A stretch of DNA of 64,000 bases. It comes from Odontocerum albicorne (taxonomy: Eukaryota > Arthropoda > Insecta > Trichoptera > Odontoceridae). Location of the stretch: contig OX463848.1 of the NCBI GenBank assembly GCA_949825065.1, forward strand, positions 28,215,549 through 28,279,548. The letters run 5' to 3'. Made by a program: the position numbers and the translations under genes. This document shows positions 19,598 to 30,329 of this stretch, piece after piece (position 1 is the stretch's first letter; each line of letters begins with the position of its first letter). The notes beneath the pieces are model-generated. The model searched no databases, was not told where the DNA came from, and worked only from the letters and a program-made list of their open reading frames with translations.

Positions 19598-19737
19598 AAA
19601 ACTGTCGACTACTGGCAGCGGCTACAAAACTGTCGACTGCTGGCAGCGGCTACAAAACTGTCGACTGCTGGCAGCGGCTACAAAACTGTCGACTACTGGC
19701 AGCGGCTACAAAGCTGTCGACTGCTGGCAGCGGCTAC
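19598..19737. repeat. 28-bp GC-rich minisatellite, 5 copies
   Basis: The unit AAACTGTCGACTGCTGGCAG plus CGGCTACA is repeated five times head to tail with one or two substitutions per copy. It is about half GC in an AT-rich setting. Confidence 0.92.
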
Positions 19738-20257
19738 AAAAACAGATTAAGTGTTGGATTTTCTACAAAAGCTCAATAAAATTTATCATCTTGTTTTAAG
19801 TCTTTATATTCCGACCATTAACTAAAACAATTTAAATATGAAGTGTTTTGGATATCTAAAATTTTGTAAACTTCAACTTGTGTTATATAGTGTTACACTT
19901 TTATTGTATACAGCAGCGGCGGCTGGTCTAGAGGTGCGTTGGTGCGCTGAAACGGAGAAATAATTCTCAATAATTAAATTATATATTCGCAAACATGACT
20001 TCCAAAAATGTTAAATATTTGTATATATTAAATATGTATAAGAATACTGACAAATAGTACGAGTATTTTCATTTAAGCGAAAATTAAAAAAAATTAAAAA
20101 AATATTCCTTTCAAATTGACCGGCCAAGTTTGCCTGTACTATCGGAGCGATCTCCAATACGCATCGAACGGAAACGCAAATTCATATAGGGCAGAGACAT
20201 ACAGTAAACCGTTCGACAGTGATATTTCATATTCGCTCAGCGTCTCGAGGTGCGTTG
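19738..20257. other. intergenic DNA, repeat-like but unassigned
   Basis: GCAGCGGCGGCTGGTCTAGA near 19912 looks like the end of a DNA transposon, but no partner end or target duplication was found. The rest is AT-rich. Confidence 0.3.
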
Positions 20258-20312
20258 TATGTCAGATCTCGTGCTGAATGTCAGATCTCTTACCAATTAG
20301 GCCACGGAGGTT
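20258..20312 (-). repeat. SINE head fragment
   Basis: Minus strand AACCTCCGTGGCCTAATTGG and TAAGAGATCTGACATTC match the tRNA-like head of the common SINE. Confidence 0.5.
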
Positions 20313-20378
20313 AAATTTTTAATTATTATTTCTCTATTAGGGTCGGGACTACAATGCTAACACGGTACTACTCAGATT

Positions 20379-20856
20379 GAGGTGGATGGTCGCGCGGTAA
20401 CGTACTGGACTTCCGTGTGGAAAGTCGCTGGTTCGAACACCGCGCTGTGCTACTTCCCTTGAATGACACAGGCATTTTTTCAGCCGGTGATATTCGGCGG
20501 TGTAAGGATACCTATGATTTCGGTCATATATTTTCTTAAAAAAAACATACCAGTGTGCTCTGATCGTCTCACTTCGATGTGCCATCAGATTCAGTACAGC
20601 GGTGTGGCCGGGAGTTTGCTGGCATGCAACGGCTAACGCACAAAAAAAGATGAGAAAAAAAAGAAAGAAATAAAACTCTGCGGAACAGTTTTGCTTTCCA
20701 ATTGAATTGTCATTGGAAAGGCATGGGGATCCTCGAATAAGAGGTCCAGCAACGACGACTCCTTCAGTTGAGTTGATCCTAGGTCCTCTTAGGTACTCAA
20801 CTGAAGTCTGTCCTCGCACAGTCATTTAATCTGCCAATTCCATGCGATTTGGCGTC
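20379..20856 (+). repeat. long tRNA-headed SINE (about 480 bp)
   Basis: A-box-like TGGTCGCGCGGTAACG and B-box-like GGTTCGAACAC open the element. The body (CAGCGGTGTGGCCGGGAG, TTCAGTTGAGTTGATCC) is shared with an inverted copy at 40449-40892, which proves that it is a dispersed repeat. The minus-strand open frame across it is accidental. Confidence 0.8.
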
Positions 20857-21090
20857 TATCTTTTAATGTAACTGTTAAGCTGTTTGTATTTTTGACTGTA
20901 CTTTTTCGATCTAGTAATAGTAGAAATATAGATCTGAATTCACTAGATGTTTCTCTTTTATAAATAAGCTGGCTTATATAAATAAAAAGAACTCTTCAAT
21001 CTTGAGGTAATAGTTATTCTATAAATTCTCATAAGTCTTAAGCGATCCTTATCGGCAGCTCTCAACTTCTTGGCAAATTCAACGTAGGTA

Positions 21091-21459
21091 ACTGTATCGG
21101 ACGTGTGCGATCTCCCTTGTACGTATGAATGTGGTACAAGGGAAATGATAAACGCGGTGTAGGAATAAACACCTCTGTATGTGAGATAGACACTTATGAG
21201 CTGTGTATAATAGGAGAAAAATGACATTTTGGTATAATGAAATATGTGTAGAGCTATAGGGGTACATAAACTGAAATCCTTGCCCTTATAGACTCGATTC
21301 GGTAACATGTAAATGCTAATATGTTAAAACTTATGAATTATGATGTGAGCTTGTCTTCACGATGCTTGTCTTGTTTACCGTCACGTATTTGATATCCGTT
21401 ATATTCCTGTATTTTCTTGTATAATCATATGTACCTATGCTATAATCTGTATTACTAAA
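21091..21459 (-). repeat. left terminal arm of the BEL/Pao element (LTR-like)
   Basis: This begins directly after a G-rich polypurine-type tract (AAAAATCGGGGGG, minus strand) 55 nt beyond the pol stop, where a 3' LTR should start. It is repeated in inverted orientation at 28413-28781 with only two mismatches in 369 bp. It contains CTATAAGGGC as a possible TATA box. Confidence 0.8.
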
Positions 21460-21514
21460 CCCCCCGATTTTTCGCAGTGTAGCGGAAAATCTTAAGTCGG
21501 GGAGGACGTGCGCG

Positions 21515-24500
21515 TCACTGTTCGGGGGGAAACACGAGTATTTTCACACTGGGTCGCGTGTAGACTCCTGCTGCGGTCTGTACGCGTACTGCACGGACCT
21601 GTCCATCCTTCCCGGGCATCGTGTCCAGCACTCGCCCTAGAGGCCACTCATTCCTCGGAAGTGCACTGTCCGCTACGACCACCACTTCCCCTTTTTGGAT
21701 AGGGCGCGCCGACTCTCGCCATTTCTGCCGCTGAGCGATGGTGGGTAGATATTCGCGCAGCCACCGTCTCCAAAACATGTCGGCTAACTGCTGCGCGATT
21801 CTCCACTGCTTCCTCAGGCAGATTTCCTCCTCGTCTTTGCCATAGAGCGCCAGGTGCGGTCGCCCTCCGGCGGATCCGATGAGGAAATGGTTCGGAGTGA
21901 GCGGCGACTCATCCCTGGGGTCGATGGAGACGTGCGTGAGGGGGCGGCTGTTCACCACGTGCTCTGCTTCAGCCAGGGCCGTCAGAAGGGTCTCCTCACG
22001 GGGCGCTCGCTCCTTCAGTATGGCGTTCAGTGCTCCCTTCACTGAGCGCACCAATCGCTCCCATGCTCCCCCCATGTGCGGTGCCGTGGGGGGTATAAAG
22101 CGCCACTCCGTCTGCTGTGTCGCCATCTTGTCCCTGACTGCCGCGTCATTCTGGAGGGCCATTATGGCCTCCTTCATTTCCCTGTCGGCCCCGCGGAAGT
22201 TGGTCCCGTTGTCCGAATATATGACGGCCGGGTGCCCTCTTCGTGCCGACATGCGACGAATGGCCATGATGGCCGCATCGCTGCTGAGGGATGTCGCCAG
22301 TTCCAGGTGCACGGCGCGCGTGGTCAAGCACGTGAACAGTGCGCCATACCTTTTCTCCCGCCGTCGGCCCACTGTCACTTGCATCGGTCCGAAGAAGTCC
22401 AGCCCGCAATTTGTAAAAGGGCGCACGTGGTGGTCCAGGCGCGCCTCCGGCAGCTGTCCCATGAGCGGAGGCTGCACACGCATCCTCCGAATGCGGCAGC
22501 CCTGGCATTGGTGTACCAGCCCTCTAAGGGCCGTGCGAAGCCGCAGGATAAAGAACGCGCTTTGGAGCTCTGCAGCGGTCTTCTCCGTGCTAGGATGGCC
22601 CGCCTTCTCATGATGGTGTCGCATCAGCAGCCTCGTGTAGGGGTGAGCGCCGTCCAGTATCACTGGCGCACTCACACTCGTGGATGGGCCTTTCAGAGCC
22701 ATCAGGCGGGTGCCCATCCGCAGCACTCCATCTTCGTCCAGCCAGGGCGTCAACCCTTGCAGCCTGCTTCCCGGGGCGGGGCTTTCGCCCCGCCGCAAGG
22801 CTTCTAGGTCGGCGCCGAAGGCTTCCTGCTGCGCCCGCTCCGTCCACTGAATTTCCGCCGCTCGCACTTCTTCCACCGTTAGCGTACCGCCGGTTTCTCG
22901 TTCTCCAGGACGGCGGCACCGCGACACGAACCTTCGCACCCACGCGGTGGTCCGTATCAATCGGTTCCAGTTGGAGAACCGTTCCAGCTGCGGCAACGCC
23001 TCGTCGGCGGTGCTGGTGACACCCACGCACTTCGCTCGCACCTCCAATGTGTCGTGGTCCGGCTGCGGCCGCGACCTCTCTACGGGCCAACCGTCGTCCG
23101 GTCCTGCAATGAAGGCTGGACCCCGGAACCAGGTCCCCGCTGGTGACAGATCTGGCGCCTCTCCATCTCGCGTTCCCAAGTCGGCTGGGTTCAGTTTCGA
23201 GGGCACCCACCTCCAGTCTCGTGCCGCCGACAGCTCGTCAATCTCCCCCAATCTGTTGGCGACGAAGGCTGAGTACGTGCGGGGGTCCGTCCGGATCCAG
23301 CACAGCACGGTCGTCGAGTCCGTCCAAAACACGACGCGCTCTATGGCTGCCGTGCACTCTTTCTTGATGGTGGCTGCCAGTCTTGCAGCTATCAGGGCTG
23401 CTTGTAGTTCCAGCCGCGGTATTGAGAGTGGCTTCAGCGGAGCCACCCTACTCTTGCTCGCCAGGAACGACACGCGCTTGCTGTCGCCTTGGCTTTCCAC
23501 CACGTAGGCCACCGCGCAGCATGCCAGTTCTGACGCATCGCAAAACATATGCAGCGTCACCTGGCTGCTCCTACTCTGCAGGCAGCACCTCGGTATGCGG
23601 GCGTCCGCCATCTTGAGCAGCCGTAGGCCTTCCTGCCACTTCTCGTTGGTTTCATCTGGAAGAAGCTCGTCCCACCCTACCGCTGAGCGCCACACCGTCT
23701 GGAGCAATATCTTAGCCCTGATCGTTAGGCAAGATATGAACCCCATTGGGTCGAAGATTCGCATCACCGTGCTCAGCAGCTGTCGTTTGGTAGGTCGAGG
23801 ACCTCCTTCTTCCTTCAGGTCCGCCAACTTGAAGATGAACTGGTCTGCTCGCGGGTCCCATGTGACCCCCAGAATCCGCTCTGTCTGCGCGCCTCCACCG
23901 AGTAGCTCTACTGGTCCCCCGGCCCGTTTCTCTCGCGGTATTGCCGCGATTACTCGGGGCTCGTTTGACGCCCAGTTCGTCAGCTCGAACCCGCCTCTTT
24001 GCAGGACCGCGGTGACCTCCTTAACCAAGGTCACGGCGTCCGCGGGTCTGTCGACTGCGTCCAGATAATCGTCCATGTAGAACTTCCGGGTGACGGCTTC
24101 GGCTGCGGCTGGAAACTCTTTCCTGCTGGCGTCGGCCACCCGGTTTCGGACGTACTGGGCGCTGCTGGGTGAGCACTTTGCACCGAACATCATGGAGGTG
24201 AGCACGTACGTCTTGACGTCCCTGTGTTCCGAGGGCCTCCACAAAAACCATTGTGAAGTCTGGTCGGCCTTCCTGATTTTGATGCGGAGGAACATCTCCT
24301 TTATGTCCGCCGCAATCGCAATCTTCCCCTCCCGGAACCGGATGATGTTGCCCATCAGGGACGTCAGTAGATCAGGGCCGGTCAGCAAGTGGTCGTTCAA
24401 TGCTGTGCCTCGGCAGCGGCTGGCTGCGTCAAAAACCACTCGCACCTTCCCTGGTTTGTGCGGGTTCACCACCGCAAAGTGTGGCAGGTACCATCGTCGT

Positions 24501-26659
24501 GCTGACGATGCCGCCATCTCGTCTCGGGCAACTTCGCGCGCGTACCCCTTCGCGATGAGGTCCCTCATCTTGGCGTGATAAGCCTCTGAGAGTTTTGAGT
24601 CACGTCTCAGTTTCCTCTCTAGGCTTATCAACCGGTTCTCGGCGCACTGTCTGTTGTCGGGCAGCCACACGGGGTCCTCCTTCCACAGGAGGCCTGTCTC
24701 CCATTGTCCAGTGGGTAAAGGACGAGTCGTCGCCGCCATAAGCTCTTCCGCTCGCTGCAGATCCTTGTTCACCCGGACAGTTGCGGTGACTCCCAAGGCA
24801 TCGACAGCGAAGTGGATTCTGAGCATATCACTCAGGCGCGAGTCCTCCTCAATGGCGTGGCTCACTGCCACCGTATTTGCTGCGGTGGGCGAAGCGTGTC
24901 CTCCATGGGTGATCCACCCTAGCGCGGTGCGTGAGGCGACGCGACCCTTGCTTGCCTCGAGCACCTCCCGTGACACTATGAGGTGGACGTTGTCCTGCCC
25001 TATCAGTACCAAGGGTTTGACTTCCTCTAAGCGCCTTCCGCCGGCTTCCGAAGTTCTCACTAGTTGCGGAGGGAGGTCCAGTTTCCGCATGGTGTAACCC
25101 GACACGACGTACACCCCTCCCTTACCGCTCACTTGGACCCTGATATGGCGCGACGCCTTGTCTGCCGAGCACATCCGGTTTGCGCCTTGTATGCGTAGGC
25201 CGCAAACGGGACCCTCGGCTCCCACCTCGGTGGCAACGGTCGCGTCAATCAGGGTCACTGAAGATCCTTCATCCAGCAGCGCGTGCACGTTCACTTGCCC
25301 CTTTGGTCCGGACACAGTCACTGGCACTACCTTCATAAGCACTGGCGATTGGGTGACCATGCGCACGTGGGCCACTGTGGCTTTTGGAGTTGTGCTGGCT
25401 CTCGCGGCTTTGCGATGCAGCGTACGGTGGTGTGACTTTCTGCACTGGTCGACGCCGCATTTCCGCTGCCTGCACTCGGGGGCTCGATGTGTGGACTCCA
25501 GGCAGTTGAAGCAGAGTCCGGCGGTCCTCTTCAACCACTCCCAGCGCGCTTCAATACTCTTGCCCCGGTACACTGGACACGTCGTCAGCGTGTGACCATC
25601 TTCACACAGCGGGCACTTGTCGTCGAGCCTCTCTGCCGACTGTAGCATCACTTGGCCGTCCCGCCTCGGTGGTTTCTGCGTTCTCGAGGACAGCCGTGTG
25701 TCTATTGTTCCGGCATGGGTGGCCGCGTTGCCTAATTCCATCAGCCAGGTGGCCAGGTCGTCCACGGTGGCTTTCGGCTGTCTGATCCGCGACTGGACCC
25801 ACATGGCTTGGATGGCCAAGGGCAACTTGGTCGCCATCTCCGTCAGGAGTTGCGGTGACGTGAGGTAGTCCCCTTCCACACCTTTGATCGTAGCGACGAC
25901 GTTGCGAATCGCTATGGCGAACTCCACGAGGGCTTCCATGGAGTTGCTGTCGGTCAGGCGTGGCAGTCGCCGCACTCTGTCCAGCATCGTGGCTACGATC
26001 GCCTCCGGGTGGCCAAAGCGCATCTCCAATGTGCGGATGATCTCCCCCACACTCCTCGGGTCCACCAACAGTGCGGACACCAAATCTCGTGCGCGCCCCT
26101 TCAGGGCACGCTGCAGCCGGAGAAGGTTCTCAGCTTCGGCTAGTCCACACAACTCTGTGGACTGGTCGTACTGTGCCTTGAATGCAGGCCACTCGAGGGG
26201 TTCCCCAGAGAAAACGGGCAGGTCCTTGGCTCCAGTCTGGCGTGCGATGAGAGCGGTCATTCTTGCACCATCTTCGCTGGCTGGCGCCCTCGGGCTCCCG
26301 TCACCCCGTGAGGATTGGATGAGCTCCTTCATCATAGCTGCCATCTGTGCCATGGGGTCTTGCTGTTTCTCTACCCACTCCTCGGTGAGTCGCCTGGGGT
26401 CAGCTACCGGAACGTCATCGGGGACGTGTTCCGCCGATGGTCCCGGAACGGCTTCAGCCGTTGCAGTTGCTCGCTGCAGCTTCCTCCTCAATGAGGCTGA
26501 TTTTCGCTTCTCAGCGCGAACCTCCTCCCGTAGCCTCCGGATCGTGTCCTCTGTGTCAGCGCGTGAACGCGAAGAGGTCACCGAGTCGGCATCTGAGGTA
26601 TGGTCGCTCTCTGCTCTCGCTTCCTTAGCGGGAGCCTTTCCGGAACGCAGAGAAGGCAT
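21515..26659 (-). CDS. BEL/Pao gag-pol polyprotein, 1714 residues, intact
   Basis: Order of parts: coiled-coil-like N-terminus (35-65); gag region of DUF1759 type (about 147-330); CCHC zinc knuckle CFNCLESTHRAPEC (383-396); aspartic protease with LLDEGS (461-466); reverse transcriptase with AIAADIKEMF (Asp 785) and YMDDYLDAV (861-869); RNase H with FCDAS (1039), WTDSTTV (Asp 1114) and NPADLGTR (Asp 1160); integrase zinc site (HHHEKAGH, then CQGC near 1385); and an integrase core with GLDFFGP (Asp 1421), YSDNG (Asp 1483) and GAWERL (Glu 1534). The C-terminus is the usual DUF5641-type region. gag and pol are one frame, as in many insect BEL elements. No stop, no frameshift and no env-like gene were seen. 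It is much more GC-rich than its surroundings. It would copy the element through an RNA intermediate. Function is inferred from motifs. Confidence 0.95.
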   Translation of the reverse strand: MPSLRSGKAPAKEARAESDHTSDADSVTSSRSRADTEDTIRRLREEVRAEKRKSASLRRKLQRATATAEAVPGPSAEHVPDDVPVADPRRLTEEWVEKQQDPMAQMAAMMKELIQSSRGDGSPRAPASEDGARMTALIARQTGAKDLPVFSGEPLEWPAFKAQYDQSTELCGLAEAENLLRLQRALKGRARDLVSALLVDPRSVGEIIRTLEMRFGHPEAIVATMLDRVRRLPRLTDSNSMEALVEFAIAIRNVVATIKGVEGDYLTSPQLLTEMATKLPLAIQAMWVQSRIRQPKATVDDLATWLMELGNAATHAGTIDTRLSSRTQKPPRRDGQVMLQSAERLDDKCPLCEDGHTLTTCPVYRGKSIEARWEWLKRTAGLCFNCLESTHRAPECRQRKCGVDQCRKSHHRTLHRKAARASTTPKATVAHVRMVTQSPVLMKVVPVTVSGPKGQVNVHALLDEGSSVTLIDATVATEVGAEGPVCGLRIQGANRMCSADKASRHIRVQVSGKGGVYVVSGYTMRKLDLPPQLVRTSEAGGRRLEEVKPLVLIGQDNVHLIVSREVLEASKGRVASRTALGWITHGGHASPTAANTVAVSHAIEEDSRLSDMLRIHFAVDALGVTATVRVNKDLQRAEELMAATTRPLPTGQWETGLLWKEDPVWLPDNRQCAENRLISLERKLRRDSKLSEAYHAKMRDLIAKGYAREVARDEMAASSARRWYLPHFAVVNPHKPGKVRVVFDAASRCRGTALNDHLLTGPDLLTSLMGNIIRFREGKIAIAADIKEMFLRIKIRKADQTSQWFLWRPSEHRDVKTYVLTSMMFGAKCSPSSAQYVRNRVADASRKEFPAAAEAVTRKFYMDDYLDAVDRPADAVTLVKEVTAVLQRGGFELTNWASNEPRVIAAIPREKRAGGPVELLGGGAQTERILGVTWDPRADQFIFKLADLKEEGGPRPTKRQLLSTVMRIFDPMGFISCLTIRAKILLQTVWRSAVGWDELLPDETNEKWQEGLRLLKMADARIPRCCLQSRSSQVTLHMFCDASELACCAVAYVVESQGDSKRVSFLASKSRVAPLKPLSIPRLELQAALIAARLAATIKKECTAAIERVVFWTDSTTVLCWIRTDPRTYSAFVANRLGEIDELSAARDWRWVPSKLNPADLGTRDGEAPDLSPAGTWFRGPAFIAGPDDGWPVERSRPQPDHDTLEVRAKCVGVTSTADEALPQLERFSNWNRLIRTTAWVRRFVSRCRRPGERETGGTLTVEEVRAAEIQWTERAQQEAFGADLEALRRGESPAPGSRLQGLTPWLDEDGVLRMGTRLMALKGPSTSVSAPVILDGAHPYTRLLMRHHHEKAGHPSTEKTAAELQSAFFILRLRTALRGLVHQCQGCRIRRMRVQPPLMGQLPEARLDHHVRPFTNCGLDFFGPMQVTVGRRREKRYGALFTCLTTRAVHLELATSLSSDAAIMAIRRMSARRGHPAVIYSDNGTNFRGADREMKEAIMALQNDAAVRDKMATQQTEWRFIPPTAPHMGGAWERLVRSVKGALNAILKERAPREETLLTALAEAEHVVNSRPLTHVSIDPRDESPLTPNHFLIGSAGGRPHLALYGKDEEEICLRKQWRIAQQLADMFWRRWLREYLPTIAQRQKWRESARPIQKGEVVVVADSALPRNEWPLGRVLDTMPGKDGQVRAVRVQTAAGVYTRPSVKILVFPPEQ

Positions 26660-27600
26660 GATTGCGTCAGTGGCTGAAGACGACGATGCTCAACAGCTGG
26701 TGACGATGATCCACTCACTGGTGACACTGCTGGTCAACGACAGATAGTGATGATCACCTACACTCAACTGGTGACAATGCAAGCCAACGACAGCTGGTGA
26801 TGATGATCCACTCACTGGTGACACGGCTGGTCAACAACAGATAGTGATGATCACCCACACTCAACTGGTGACAATGCTTGGTCAACCACAGCTGGTGACG
26901 ATGATCCACACTCACTGGTGACACTGCTGGTCAACAACAGATAGTGATGATCACCCACACTCAACTGGTGACAATGCAAGCCAACGACAGCTGGTGATGA
27001 TGATCCACTCACTGGTGACACGGCTGGTCAACAACAGATAGTGATGATCACCCACACTCAACTGGTGACAATGCTTGGTCAACCACAGCTGGTGACGATG
27101 ATCCACACTCACTGGTGACACTGCTGGTCAACAACAGATAGTGATGATCACCCACACTCAACTGGTGACAATGCAAGCCAACGACAGCTGGTGATGATGA
27201 TCCACTCACTGGTGACACGGCTGGTCAACAACAGATAGTGATGATCACCCACACTCAACTGGTGACAATGCTTGGTCAACCACAGCTGGTGACGATGATC
27301 CACACTCACTGGTGACACTGCTGGTCAACAACAGATAGTGATGATCACCCACACTCAACTGGTGACAATGCAAGCCAACGACAGCTGGTGATGATGATCC
27401 ACTCACTGGTGACACGGCTGGTCAACAACAGATAGTGATGATCACCCACACTCAACTGGTGACAATGCTTGGTCAACCACAGCTGGTGACGATGATCCAC
27501 ACTCACTGGTGACACTGCTGGTCAACAACAGATAGTGATGATCACCCACACTCAATTGTTGACAATGCTTAGTCAACAACAGCTGTGACGATGATGCTCT
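26660..27600. repeat. 197-bp tandem repeat in the BEL leader, about 4.7 copies
   Basis: GCAAGCCAACGACAGC recurs at intervals of 197 bp (the AAGCC part at 26781, 26978, 27175 and 27372). Each unit is made of two related halves of about 98 bp built on CTGGTGACAATGC and CTGGTCAACAACAGATAGTG. The array runs right up to the gag start codon on the minus strand. Confidence 0.92.
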
Positions 27601-28412
27601 CCGTAATCGATGACGATGCTCCACGTTGGTCGCTTCTCACGATGATGATTCTCGAGGATGCAGCAGATCCGGCTCCGAAGGACCACTTTGTACCAGACAG
27701 GTACAAAGACTGTAGATAGGTTGGATGGTTGCTGCAGCGCGCGAAGAATCCACTTCGCGAAGTCAAGTTTAAATCACCAAAAATTAATTAATTAATTTTC
27801 GGCGAAATATTCTTGCGTCGAATCCGCCTCTGAACTGGTGAGCGGAGCTTGTTTCCGGCGAATTCAGAGCGATGCCAGGGACGGACTCGGGGCGATAACT
27901 CCGGCGAAATGAAGAAATACGGCGAAGTCAATGTGTAGAGTAGAGATTCCTCTGTAGATCTTGGAGAAGGGTCGAAGAAATGAAACGAAGTCAGACGATT
28001 GAAGAGAAGTATATTTTGGTACTGTTTGGCGCCCTATATGACCGGTTTACCCGTCACAGTAAGCCTTCGCGTCCCGCACTTTGCGGGTTTTTCGGCCCGC
28101 TTAGGACGTCTGGTCAGGGAGTTACTGTGGCGGTCACCGTTCATATCGGGCAGTACACGGATGGTTACATTACGGTCGCGAACGCAACCGGATCCAAACA
28201 GATAGAAATTTAACACATACAAATATGAGGATTTTACGTTTTACATTTCAAATACAGATACATTTGAATTACGGACATTTACATATACAAACATATTTGC
28301 ATACAATTTACATGCAGAAATATTGCTAACAGAATGACATTTACATACAAATATATGGAACAAATATAAGTTTTAATAATGCGGATATTATTACATCCAA
28401 TATCATATAATC
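27601..28412 (-). other. 5' leader region of the BEL element
   Basis: Non-coding. It includes TTAATTAATTAATT near 27785, a GC-rich hairpin with GCGGG/CCCGC arms near 28075-28105, and GGGCGCCAAACAGTACC (minus strand, about 28036-28052) as a weak primer-site candidate. Short open frames here look accidental. Confidence 0.4.
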
Positions 28413-28781
28413 TTTAGTAATACAGATTATAGCATAGGTACATATGATTATACAAGAAAATACAGGAACATAACGGATATCAAATACGTGACGGTAAACA
28501 AGACAAGCATCGTGAAGACAAGCTCACATCATAATTCATAAGTTTTAACATATTAGCATTTACATGTTACCGAATCGAGTCTATAAGGGCAAGGATTTCA
28601 GTTTATGTACCCCTATAGCTCTACACATATTTCATTATACCAAAATGTCATTTTTCTCCTATTATACACAGCTCATAAGTGTCCATCTCACATACAGAGG
28701 TGTTTATTCCTACACCGCGTTTATCATTTCCCTTGTACCACATTCATACGTACAAGGGAGATCGCACACGTCCGATACAGT
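28413..28781 (+). repeat. right terminal arm of the BEL/Pao element (inverted copy)
   Basis: Reverse complement of 21091-21459 with two substitutions. Its flank (AACCTTCGCACC) differs from that of the left arm beyond a few bases. Short open frames shared by both arms are by-products of the repeat. Confidence 0.9.
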
Positions 28782-30320
28782 AACCTTCGCACCATCGTAG
28801 ACGTTTTATAAAAAGCGATTTAAAAAACATTACATCTCCTTTCAATGACATAGCGTGTTTTTACTGGTTTTCATCATCCTTATTTTCTATTTTCCTTACC
28901 CTTTCCTGACCTTCGATTACCTTGATAAATGTGTATTTTTTTCTCTACTTCAAAAGTGTAAATTCTTCAATTTTAATTAAAAACTTTATTAAATAATTTT
29001 ATGGTCGCTTGAAAAAGTTTGTCACTTGGCAATAAACCCAACATATTTTACATCGTAAAATTAAATATTAAATGAATAAATAATAATTTTATGAAACATA
29101 AAAAAAAATAATTAAAAAGTACCGATATAATGAAACTGTGTCCATAGCTTTAGTGTCCACAAGTTCATTTGAACGTTCGGCTGGTGTTACGTCATTTTTA
29201 CAGCGTCATACAAAAGGAAGCAATCATCTGCGAGTCGAATTGATTCCGGCGGATGTGACGCCGGTGGGGAGGGGAGGATTTGGAGCGGGAAGAAAAGGGA
29301 GAGAATAAAAGAGGAAAAGGGAGTCAATGCTTGCATTCGACTTGTAGAAGGGAAAATGGAAAACTGGTAACTCGGAACAGGGGAGTGGAAATCTAAATTG
29401 AAAGAGTATTGAAGCTATATGGTTCGTTTTGTTACGGTCGACCTTTTTATTTTTAATGAGGAAGGCATTCTGTGACCTATCTGGTTGTGATATTTTGAAA
29501 TGATATATACCTGCGGTCATAACGGTTGAGAATAAGATTTTTAATAAATATATTTTCTAATTAAATATTTATTTCTCACTTCAAGGAAATATTTTTACAT
29601 CCAATGGACAAATCTCCCACATCGAAAAGATGGTGGTTAATAATAATTTATACTCGTATTGAGAAGGAAGGAGAATACAAATATAATATGTCATATTTTG
29701 AAGCTATGAACGTCAAAGTCATAAAGTTTCACTTTCATTTATGTACGATTGAAAATTATGAACATCATTCGATCTTTATTGATTTTTCTTCTACTTTGAA
29801 GTTCCTCTCCTCTCCGGAGGTTGGCGATCATCATGGAGGCAACATATGAGCATAAGAGATGGTAACTCTGAACAAAGATATGGCATACCAGTGAAACCAC
29901 TCCTATAAAATCATCAACCAGGAGATGCGACCTACACAGTTCCTCTCACTAATATTTGGGCAAAAACATAGAATTTAGATTGTTAGGGAGCTCATCAAGC
30001 AAGACGGCAATAATCCAATTAAAAAAATTAAACATTTTTTAAAGTCTTGCCTCTGGTTGTCAACGGCTAGAAAAACCCTTCTAAATTTATAAAACTAAAA
30101 TAGGTCAACCTTTTGTTATATATCATCACACCATTTTCCTAGCACGGTAGGCAAAAGGGGCAGAGCATCAGACTTTTCTATCTCAACATACATCCTTTGC
30201 CTTTTCCACATCCATATACTTTTTCATACAACTCTTACAATTTTCTCTGACTTTCTACGTTTCTTATTTTTCATTCACTCGATCAAACCTTGGTCTTCAT
30301 CTATCACACTTTCTACTCAC
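28782..30320. other. non-genic DNA with an unclassified dispersed repeat
   Basis: The segment around 29760-29960 (GGCGATCATCATGGAGGC, CTCTGAACAAAGATATGGC) resembles 41100-41240 (GACGATCATCATAGCTGC, CTCTGAGTAAAGGTAATATGG). Both are therefore copies of one old repeat, probably LINE-derived. No host gene was seen. Confidence 0.45.
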
Positions 30321-30329
30321 ACTTGCACT

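Larger units (their letters stand above)
21091..28781 (-). mobile_element. BEL/Pao retrotransposon with inverted terminal arms
   Basis: One intact gag-pol frame with a tandem-repeat leader (about 26660-27600) and a further 0.8 kb of leader (27601-28412), bounded by 369-bp near-identical arms. In a normal element the arms are direct LTRs. Here the right arm is reversed relative to the left, and no direct 5' LTR copy was found. GGGCGCCAAACAGTACC on the minus strand near 28036-28052 is a possible, non-standard primer-binding site. The high arm identity and open frame suggest a young insertion. The arm orientation may instead come from rearrangement or assembly. Confidence 0.85.

Noticed and set aside
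19598..19737. possible CRISPR-like array
   Set aside because: The 28-bp units are contiguous with no unique spacers, in a eukaryotic setting.
20349..20825. 158-codon minus-strand open frame
   Set aside because: It lies entirely across a SINE with an inverted copy elsewhere and has no protein-like features.
20958..21308. open frame shared with the region near 28564-28811
   Set aside because: The similarity comes from the inverted terminal arms. Codon pattern and length give no support for a protein.
21854..26747. long open frames on the strand opposite gag-pol
   Set aside because: They are shadows of a GC-rich coding sequence. Only the minus-strand frame has known domains.
28036..28052. definite tRNA primer-binding site for the BEL element
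   Set aside because: GGGCGCCAAACAGTACC lacks the leading TGG and does not follow a copy of the terminal arm, so it is only mentioned as weak.
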